Shown: positions 1 to 5,025 of the stretch, one piece after another
Layout: each line of letters opens with the position of its first letter
How positions within the stretch are numbered: the stretch's first letter is position 1
Assembly (NCBI GenBank): GCA_900552145.1
Contig: URYW01000111.1
Span: 1-5,340, forward strand
DNA: 5,340 nt
Source: an uncultured Collinsella sp.
GTDB lineage: Bacteria > Actinomycetota > Coriobacteriia > Coriobacteriales > Coriobacteriaceae
Direction: 5' to 3'
Program-made: the position numbers and the translations under genes
Notes under the pieces: model-generated
Database searches by the model: none
What the model saw: the letters and a program-made list of their open reading frames with translations, nothing else
What the model was told of the DNA's origin: nothing

Positions 1-5
1 TTAAA

Positions 6-82
6 TGGTGCCCCCAGCGTGATTCGATCCCGCGATATCCTCCTTGAAAGGGTGGCGTCCTTGGCCGCTAGACGATGGGGAC
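6..82 (-). tRNA. tRNA-Glu (anticodon TTC), CCA encoded
   Basis: The minus strand folds as a 77-nt cloverleaf. The acceptor stem GTCCCCA/TGGGGGC (one G·U pair) is followed by discriminator A and an encoded CCA at 8-6. The D-arm begins GTCTAGCGG. The anticodon loop CTTTCAA (50-44) places TTC at 48-46, which reads glutamate codons. The T-arm keeps the TCGAAT core. Three things are odd. The anticodon stem CCACC/GGAGG has a central A·A mismatch (53 against 41). The T-stem GCGGG/CACGC has a G·A mismatch (30 against 20). The T-loop starts with A instead of the near-universal T54 (position 28). The variable loop is five bases (ATATC). The identity as a Glu tRNA is firm. Whether it is a functional main copy, a decaying extra copy or a product of sequence errors cannot be decided here. 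Confidence 0.9.
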
Positions 83-92
83 AGCGGGAAAG

Positions 93-101
93 AGTATAGC
101 A
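93..101 (-). promoter_or_regulatory. Extended -10 promoter for tRNA-Glu
   Basis: On the minus strand, TGCTATACT (101-93) matches the extended -10 form TGnTATAAT with one difference. It ends 10 bases before the mature tRNA 5' end, so transcription would start near 86 and leave a very short 5' leader. I see no convincing -35 hexamer 16-18 bases upstream, which fits an extended -10 promoter. The call rests on pattern and position only. Confidence 0.55.
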
Positions 102-137
102 GACTTTTTTAGTCGTTCACATATCGTTGGCAAACTG

Positions 138-176
138 AAAAACCACCACAAAGGTGCCTGTCCCCTTTGTGGTGGT
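138..176 (-). terminator. Rho-independent terminator after the murT-gatD fusion gene
   Basis: A perfect 13-bp inverted repeat, ACCACCACAAAGG (142-154) and its complement CCTTTGTGGTGGT (164-176), encloses a 9-base loop. Read leftward it lies 6 bases past the TAG stop of the fusion gene, and the last stem base begins a run of five T's (142-138). This is a classic intrinsic terminator for the leftward operon. It also insulates the tRNA promoter downstream. The loop and inner stem carry GGTGCCTGTCCCC, a word that I associate from memory with repeated palindromes in other bacterial genomes, so the hairpin may be one copy of a dispersed element. That part is uncertain. Confidence 0.8.
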
Positions 177-182
177 GAGGTG

Positions 183-2360
183 CTAGGGGAGGAGCTTCAT
201 GGCGGCGTCGTGGGCGGCGTGCTCGTAGGTGTCGTCGAGGGTTTTGAGCGGCAGCAGGGCCGTGGCCTGCGCATCGCCGCGGCGCTCGAGGGCATGGGCG
301 ATCAGCCAGTCGGCGAGTTCGGGGTTTTTGGGCAGCGCCGGCCCGTGCAGGTACGTGCCGATGACGCCCTTGTAGATCAGACCCTCAAGGCCATCGTCGC
401 CGTTGTTGCCGGTGCCCGCGACGACGGACGTTCCGAGCGGCGTTGCCTCCGCGTCGAGCAGGGTGTGACCTCCATGGTTCTCGAATCCCACAAAGGGCTC
501 AGGTGCCAGATCGGTTTTGACGGCTACGTTGCCGATCAGGCGATCGGAGCCACGTACGGTTTCGGCGGCAATGACGCCCAGGCCCTCGATGCGATTTTCG
601 CCCATATAGTACGAACGGCCGAGCAGCTGATAGCTGCCACAGATGGCAAGCAGCGAGCCGCCATCCTCAACATAGGCCGCGACCTTGTCTTTTTGGGCGA
701 GCAGCTCGTGTGCCACGGCTAGCTGGTCGCGGTCGGAGCCGCCACCCATCATGACGATATCGGCATCGGTCAAATCAAGCGTTTCGCCCATACGGACCTC
801 GTCCACGCGCACGGGAATGCCACGCCAGGCGCAGCGGCGCTCGAGGGCGATGACGTTGCCGCCGTCGCCGTAGAGGTTAAGGGCATCGGGATACAGGTAG
901 ACGATGCGCAGCGGGCGCGAAAGCTCGACTGGCGCGATACCGACAGGAAGAGCGCTGCCGTCGGCACGGGCTACGGCGCGCCCAGCAACAGCGTCGGCGG
1001 TGGCGCCTTTCAGCCCGTCGAGCTCCTTGACCAGCGGCGGGAAGGCCGTGTAGTTGGCGACGGCGTAGAAGGTGTCATCGGCGGCCTCGTCTGCCACGGC
1101 GCCAATTGCCTGCGCGACGTCCGAGATAATCGTGGCATCGATGCCGGCGTACTTGAGGCGCACCTGCATGTCGTGCGCGCGCGTGCCTCCGGCAAAGGCG
1201 ACAAGACCCGGCGTGTCGGCGATGCGCTCAAAGTCGACGTCGTAGATCCACGATACATCGTGGCCGTCGGCGTCGTTGTCGTTGAGGAAGAAAGCGCAGA
1301 GTCTGCCGCCTGCCGTCTTGATGGACTGGATTTGTCGATCGAAGCCTACGGGATTCTTAGCCAAGTTGGCCTCGACGGTGCGGCCGGCGATATCCCAGCG
1401 GCCCATGCGTCCGCCGGCGGGCACATAGGCATCGAGCGTAGGCTGTAGAAGCGCCGTATCCACGCCCAACTCGTGCGCGGCAAAAAAGGCGGCGGCAACG
1501 TTGTAGACCATGTACAGGCCGTTGTAGCGTGTAGCGATGTGTGCGGCAGCCGCGTCGGGCGCAGATCCAAAGACCAGGTCAAAGCCGTAGCCGTCGCAGC
1601 CGAGCTCCACGCCCGTCACGCGACGGACAAGCGCAGGGCGGGCCCAGCCGCACGAGGGGCAATGGTAGGCGCCGAGCTGGCCGTATTGCACGTAGTCATA
1701 CTCCAGCGGCGCGTTGCACTGTGAGCAAAAACGTGAGTCGCTAATACGGTCGGACTCGGTGTTGGTGGCGCCGTCGATGCCAAAGGCAATACTCGCGTTG
1801 GGAACGCGCGCGGCAATCGAGGCGCACAGCGGGTCGTCGGCGTTGTAGATAAGCGTTGTTGTCGGCGAGAGCTCCAACGCATGGGCGATGACCTCCTGGG
1901 TGTGATCGATCTCGCCATAGCGATCCAGCTGGTCGCGGAACAGGTTGAGCAGCACGAAGTACGTCGGCTTGAGCTTGGGCAGGACGCGTACGGTGTAAAG
2001 CTCATCGCACTCAAAAACGCCCACGCGCTTGCCGCCACCGGCTCGCTTGAGGCCGCTGCGCGCTTCGAGCAGTGCGCCCACCACGCCCGGCTCCATGTTG
2101 TTGCCGGCGCGGTTGCACACCACGGTAGCACCGCTGGCGGCAACGGCGTCGGCGATGAGGTTGGAGGTGGTGGTCTTGCCATTAGTACCCGTAATCACCA
2201 CGCTGCGGTCGACAAGGCCAGCGAGGTCGCTCAGCAACTCGGGATCGATCTTCATGGCGATGCGGCCGGGGAGTACGCCGCCCTGGCGTTTGAGGACAGA
2301 GCGCAGTCCCCAGCGAGCGATATCGCTCGAGGTGCAGGCAAGAGATGAGCGGAGATTCAT
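183..2360 (-). CDS. Fused MurT-GatD lipid II isoglutaminyl synthase
   Basis: This 725-residue protein amidates the alpha-carboxyl of D-Glu in the lipid II stem peptide at the cytoplasmic membrane, using ATP and ammonia from glutamine. Residues 1-445 are MurT: the PGRIAMKIDP start signature, the Mur-ligase P-loop GTNGKTTT (58-65), a four-cysteine zinc ribbon (C212, C215, C234, C237), and the C-terminal DUF1727 domain with DADGHDVSW (363-371), the region expected to supply the acidic residue of the MurT/GatD active site. Residues 446-483 look like a linker. Residues 484-690 are GatD: LYPDALNLYGDGGN at the start, nucleophile C574 in LAICGSYQLLG, and catalytic H672 in YLHGP. Each half has about the length of the free protein (roughly 440 and 240 residues), with no stop or frameshift between them. 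The ATG at 2360 has AGGA eight bases upstream. It follows the preceding gene by 45 bases in the same direction. The two chains are separate in the species I know best (S. aureus, S. pneumoniae, mycobacteria). Confidence 0.93.
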   Translation of the reverse strand: MNLRSSLACTSSDIARWGLRSVLKRQGGVLPGRIAMKIDPELLSDLAGLVDRSVVITGTNGKTTTSNLIADAVAASGATVVCNRAGNNMEPGVVGALLEARSGLKRAGGGKRVGVFECDELYTVRVLPKLKPTYFVLLNLFRDQLDRYGEIDHTQEVIAHALELSPTTTLIYNADDPLCASIAARVPNASIAFGIDGATNTESDRISDSRFCSQCNAPLEYDYVQYGQLGAYHCPSCGWARPALVRRVTGVELGCDGYGFDLVFGSAPDAAAAHIATRYNGLYMVYNVAAAFFAAHELGVDTALLQPTLDAYVPAGGRMGRWDIAGRTVEANLAKNPVGFDRQIQSIKTAGGRLCAFFLNDNDADGHDVSWIYDVDFERIADTPGLVAFAGGTRAHDMQVRLKYAGIDATIISDVAQAIGAVADEAADDTFYAVANYTAFPPLVKELDGLKGATADAVAGRAVARADGSALPVGIAPVELSRPLRIVYLYPDALNLYGDGGNVIALERRCAWRGIPVRVDEVRMGETLDLTDADIVMMGGGSDRDQLAVAHELLAQKDKVAAYVEDGGSLLAICGSYQLLGRSYYMGENRIEGLGVIAAETVRGSDRLIGNVAVKTDLAPEPFVGFENHGGHTLLDAEATPLGTSVVAGTGNNGDDGLEGLIYKGVIGTYLHGPALPKNPELADWLIAHALERRGDAQATALLPLKTLDDTYEHAAHDAAMKLLP

Positions 2361-2405
2361 GAAACCGTTCCTAACGTAAACGACATGGTCGGGTCGAGTG
2401 CGCCA

Positions 2406-3449
2406 CTAAAATCCGTAGCGGCGCGCAAATTCCTGGGCAAGCTGCGATACATCTTCGCAGGCGTTGGCCCAGGGGGCAAAGTCGGGGGTGTCCGAGATAA
2501 TGCCGTCGGCTTCCCAAACCGCCTGGTGCGAGAGGTCCCAGGGGTCGCGCGGCTCGGGTCGGCAGGGAAGGTACGGTGTCTGGTACATGGGGTTCAGTAA
2601 GAAGAACGCACCGCCCTCGCAACGGTTGGCAAACTCACGTAGCGCGCGTGTCGCCGGGCGCATCTTGTTCGTTTTGAACAAGAGGATTGTGCGGGCGAGC
2701 AGGTACCAGGGGGAGTTCTCGAGTGCATCGGCTCCCACCTGTTCCTCGAGCTGGTGGGCCAGGGCAAAAAAGCCGTCCTGGTCTTCCAGACGAGCGAGGG
2801 CGAGCAACACGGTGCCTGCGGCTCGGGTGGGGTAGCCTTCCGCCTTAAGGACGCGGCGGGCGTAGTTGGCAGCAGCGCGGTAGCGGGCGCTCGCCATGCA
2901 CAGCTGCGAGATGGCCTCGAGCGTGTGGAGCCACCCGATAAGTGCCGGCTCGCTCACGGTGAGATCTGATGCCGTCACACCGTCCGTCAAAACCTTGTTG
3001 GCCCAGTAGTGCGGGGCCTCCATATCGAACCCGGGCACGCTTTGCTGCAGGTAATCGGCCGTGGTCGCCTCGAGCTTCATCAGGTCGCCCAGGCAGGCGT
3101 CGACGGGCGTGTCCGCCAAAATGATGGCGAGCAGCTGGGCATCGAGGACATGCGCATCGATGCGGACGATCTTGAGCAGCTCATCACGCATATCGTCGAA
3201 CAGGCGGTTGCGCGTCTGCTCAAACTCCTCGTCGCTGCCCATGTCCTCGATGCGATGGAGCTCGTCGAGCAGGTGGCGATGAACACCGGCATAGGACAGC
3301 AGTGCCTGGGCATGCTCGGTCTGCGCATACTTATGAGGGTTGACGCTCACGTCGTTATGGACAAGCTCGCGTGCTGCATCGGTGAGTTCGGGGTGCGACG
3401 CAACGTAGGCGCGCTCCAGGTAGGCGGGGATGTAGACGCTCGGATCCAT
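2406..3449 (-). CDS. Hypothetical TPR-like helical protein (downstream paralogue)
   Basis: This 347-residue protein is one I do not recognise. It is soluble, acidic and apparently all-helical, with no signal peptide or membrane segment. The middle (about 170-280) shows TPR-like pairs of amphipathic helices, for example RYRAAANYARRVL (189-201) and PWYLLARTILLF (247-258). It ends with an aromatic and proline-rich stretch (NPMYQTPYLPCRPEPRDPW, 286-304). No catalytic motif is evident. It resembles the gene immediately upstream along most of its length, which supports both as real genes. Translation is probably coupled: its ATG overlaps the upstream stop as TAATG, and GGAGG lies nine bases before the ATG inside the upstream coding sequence. 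A scaffold or protein-binding role would suit this architecture but is inference. Confidence 0.82.
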   Translation of the reverse strand: MDPSVYIPAYLERAYVASHPELTDAARELVHNDVSVNPHKYAQTEHAQALLSYAGVHRHLLDELHRIEDMGSDEEFEQTRNRLFDDMRDELLKIVRIDAHVLDAQLLAIILADTPVDACLGDLMKLEATTADYLQQSVPGFDMEAPHYWANKVLTDGVTASDLTVSEPALIGWLHTLEAISQLCMASARYRAAANYARRVLKAEGYPTRAAGTVLLALARLEDQDGFFALAHQLEEQVGADALENSPWYLLARTILLFKTNKMRPATRALREFANRCEGGAFFLLNPMYQTPYLPCRPEPRDPWDLSHQAVWEADGIISDTPDFAPWANACEDVSQLAQEFARRYGF

Positions 3450-4525
3450 TAGAGGTCTCCTCCCTTAAACGGCAAACCCTGCTCGGCCGCCCGCAGTATG
3501 CGCTCATCGATTTGGGAACGCACGATATCGTTGGTGGCGACCCAGGCGGCAAAACTGGCGTTGTCGGGGGCGCCCAGGCCCTCCTGCAGTACCGGCGTCG
3601 CCTCGGACAGCGCGAGGACAAGCTCGTCGGTGGAGCCTACGCCTACGTTGACGCGGGCATAGACGCCATCGGGAAACTCGGTTTGGAAGTAGAGTGCCTC
3701 GGCTGCGTGCGGGCACGAGCGTGCAAGGATGCGCAAGTAGTGCTCGGCACCCTCGTAGTCCAGCTCGCGCCAGGCAGCGCTCATCAGCGCGATGAGCGTC
3801 CACGGGTCCAAGTCGCGCTCCGCATCCTTGGGACGACGGCGCAGCGGGGTATTCGCGAGGTACGGCACGGAGTGAGCGGAGCGAAAGCGCTTGAGCTCCT
3901 CGGCGGGGTATTCGAGCTTTGCCATGGCGAGCATCGCGGTGTGGCGGACGCCGGCGGGGTCGTTGGGCGCAAAGTCCAAGCTGCGATTCGCGGCTTCGAA
4001 CGACATGCGGTAGCGTCCGCTAATGAGCGCGCGCGATGCCAAGGCGGCAAGCCATCGCAGGTAGGGGCGGCGCATAAGGTCGCCCGCGGCCTCGCGCTCG
4101 TAGGGGTCCTGCGCCGAGGCGATCTTGAGCGCCAGATCGTGCTCCACCTCGTCGCACTTGGACACCAGATACTGCACGTATTCCTCGTTGGATTCGGCGG
4201 TGAGCGCCGTCAGCATGCGCTGGGCATCCCAGTTGGCCGGGTCGAGTGCGGCTGCCTCGCGGAGCATGTTTTCGGCAGCTGCCTCTTCTTGCTCTGCCTG
4301 GGTATCGTCAGGGATAAAGGGAATGCGGTAGTCGACAGCCTCGACCACCTTGGCAATGAGGTGCCCGGCGCGGTCGCGGTCGTGCACGATGAGCGGTGCG
4401 GGGTTGCGGGTGAATTGTTCCATCAGACGCTCTACGGCGGCACCGTCGGTGAGCGGGATATTGTCGCGGCGCAAGGCCTCAAGAACGAGGCGATGGCAAT
4501 CCTCTTGAATGGGATCGAATGCCAT
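3449..4525 (-). CDS. Hypothetical TPR-like helical protein (upstream paralogue)
   Basis: This 358-residue soluble protein has unknown function. I chose the ATG at 4525 because AAAGGAGG (4537-4530) stands four bases before it; extending to the TTG at 4555 would add ten residues, place this ribosome site inside the gene, and leave no site of its own. The N-terminal 75 residues are distinctive, followed by an acidic alanine-rich helix (75-92) and TPR-like helices, for example LDPANWDAQRML (94-105), RYRMSFEAANRSLDFAPNDP (171-190) and LDPWTLIALMSAAW (239-252). There is no signal peptide, membrane segment or enzyme motif. It is the first gene of the leftward unit and overlaps the next by one base. 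Shared landmarks with that neighbour (DAQ helix, RYR helix, PW helix, C-terminal APW/AAW helix) occur in the same order, so the two are probably old tandem duplicates. Confidence 0.82.
   Translation of the reverse strand: MAFDPIQEDCHRLVLEALRRDNIPLTDGAAVERLMEQFTRNPAPLIVHDRDRAGHLIAKVVEAVDYRIPFIPDDTQAEQEEAAAENMLREAAALDPANWDAQRMLTALTAESNEEYVQYLVSKCDEVEHDLALKIASAQDPYEREAAGDLMRRPYLRWLAALASRALISGRYRMSFEAANRSLDFAPNDPAGVRHTAMLAMAKLEYPAEELKRFRSAHSVPYLANTPLRRRPKDAERDLDPWTLIALMSAAWRELDYEGAEHYLRILARSCPHAAEALYFQTEFPDGVYARVNVGVGSTDELVLALSEATPVLQEGLGAPDNASFAAWVATNDIVRSQIDERILRAAEQGLPFKGGDL
3457..3464 (-). promoter_or_regulatory. Ribosome binding site at the TAATG overlap
   Basis: The minus strand reads GGGAGGAG (3464-3457) within the last codons of the upstream gene. 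The GGAGG core stands nine bases before the ATG at 3449. With the stop and start sharing one base (TAATG), this is a typical arrangement for translational coupling and near-equal production of the two proteins. Confidence 0.7.
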
Positions 4526-4562
4526 GGGGCCTCCTTTGCTGCGGTTAGGGTTCAAATGTTTC

Positions 4563-4569
4563 TATATAA
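4563..4569 (-). promoter_or_regulatory. Possible -10 box for the leftward three-gene operon
   Basis: The minus strand reads TTATATA (4569-4563) in an otherwise G+C-rich region, 38-44 bases upstream of the ATG at 4525. A start near 4557 would give a leader of about 30 bases that includes the ribosome site. There is no clear -35 hexamer at the expected distance, so the call is weak and rests mainly on position and A+T content. Confidence 0.3.
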
Positions 4570-4774
4570 GGTTCTAGTTTACCCGCATGTGGCACACCGG
4601 GGGTGCCGCACTTGGACTTGCACCTTTGCACCACGAAGACGGATGTCGCACAAATGTCGGCACCTTGGACGACCGAGTGGTATCACGGTGCCGCAAACGG
4701 TCGATTTTTGGCGGCGAACGGTGCATATTTTGGAGGGGCACGGTCCTGCCCGGGATATGTAGTCAACCTTGATA

Positions 4775-4839
4775 AAACGTTTGCCCAGCTTGGGAGTATG
4801 GATGCCGCACAAGGGTCTTCAGGGATAGAAAAAACGTTT
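4775..4839. promoter_or_regulatory. Two AAACGTTT palindromes, possible operator pair
   Basis: The 8-base palindrome AAACGTTT occurs at 4775-4782 and again at 4832-4839, 57 bases apart, upstream of the rightward dehydrogenase gene. A partial match, GACGTTTA, lies at 4909-4916. The central CG within an A/T-flanked palindrome is the pattern bound by LacI/CcpA-type repressors, although the flanks match the full cre consensus poorly. In a G+C-rich genome two such copies so close together are notable. No regulator is identified. Confidence 0.3.
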
Positions 4840-4882
4840 CATCATTGGCGGCTTTAGGTGAATAACTGACCAACCAGAACGG

Positions 4883-4888
4883 TAAAAT
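4883..4888 (+). promoter_or_regulatory. Possible -10 box for the alcohol dehydrogenase gene
   Basis: TAAAAT at 4883-4888 is the best plus-strand -10 candidate that leaves room for the downstream leader. The transcript would start near 4895, giving a leader of about 130 bases. No good -35 box is present, so an activator-dependent promoter would be needed. The alternative -10, TTATAT at 4983-4988, overlaps the right arm of an inverted repeat and would give a short leader instead. Confidence 0.3.
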
Positions 4889-4912
4889 AGTGTTTGTCTG
4901 AGCGTTGAGACG

Positions 4913-5001
4913 TTTAGACATCGCGCATTGTCATCGCCGGCAACGCGCAAACCGGTCCTAACGGAGCCAATTGGGTGCTCCGTTATATACGCAAGTCTAA
5001 G
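4913..5001 (+). promoter_or_regulatory. Candidate structured 5' leader of the dehydrogenase gene
   Basis: Three helices can form together by eye. The outer helix pairs TTTAGAC (4913-4919) with GTCTAAG (4995-5001), including one wobble pair. The first inner hairpin pairs GCGCATTG (4923-4930) with CAACGCGC (4941-4948) with one mismatch. The second pairs TAACGGAGC (4959-4967) with GCTCCGTTA (4977-4985), a perfect nine-base stem. The arrangement resembles a three-way junction ending 12 bases before the AGGAGG ribosome site. GCGTTG at 4902-4907 can instead pair with CAACGC at 4941-4946, excluding the first inner hairpin. No known riboswitch class is recognised. The perfect 9-bp repeat could instead be a protein-binding operator at the DNA level. 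Confidence 0.35.
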
Positions 5002-5013
5002 AGGGGCTTGTTT

Positions 5014-5019
5014 AGGAGG
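5014..5019 (+). promoter_or_regulatory. Ribosome binding site of the alcohol dehydrogenase gene
   Basis: AGGAGG at 5014-5019 is a full Shine-Dalgarno match six bases before the ATG at 5026. It fixes the start codon, which also gives the family's usual N-terminus (MGRFTNPRDLYFGEG). Confidence 0.85.
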
Positions 5020-5025
5020 CACAGT

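Larger units (their letters stand above)
4526..5025. other. Divergent intergenic region (500 bases)
   Basis: This gene-free stretch separates the leftward three-gene unit from the rightward alcohol dehydrogenase. The reading frames within it lack ribosome sites and recognisable protein features and are not called as genes. The left part (4580-4760) holds short G+C-rich motifs of unknown role: GTGCCGCA-like words near 4603, 4643, 4688 and 4802, and weak hairpins at 4589-4608 and 4736-4751. The right part (4770-5025) holds two AAACGTTT palindromes, a weak promoter candidate and a leader rich in inverted repeats. No tRNA, known riboswitch or mobile element is recognisable. Confidence 0.7.

Noticed and set aside
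75..722. Plus-strand open frame antisense to the GatD half
   Set aside because: It begins inside the tRNA gene, runs through the terminator hairpin, and lies opposite well-conserved GatD motifs.
1881..2348. Plus-strand open frame antisense to the MurT half
   Set aside because: It has no ribosome site and lies opposite the Mur-ligase P-loop region, which is clearly coding on the minus strand.
4526..4555. Ten-residue N-terminal extension of the upstream unknown protein from a TTG
   Set aside because: The extension would contain the strong AAAGGAGG site that serves the ATG at 4525, and no ribosome site precedes the TTG.
3512..4762. Long plus-strand open frame (416 codons) antisense to the upstream unknown gene
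   Set aside because: It lacks a ribosome site at its start, runs out into the intergenic region, and its translation is glycine/valine/arginine-rich without domain signatures. The minus-strand gene has a strong ribosome site, coupling to the next gene and a paralogue. Long antisense frames are common in G+C-rich DNA.
4579..4812. Minus-strand 77-codon frame in the divergent region
   Set aside because: It has no ribosome site, a basic low-complexity translation without recognisable features, and it overlaps the probable control region.
4860..5025. Rex (redox repressor) operator upstream of the alcohol dehydrogenase
   Set aside because: I looked for a TTGTGA-N6-TCACAA type palindrome and found no convincing match.
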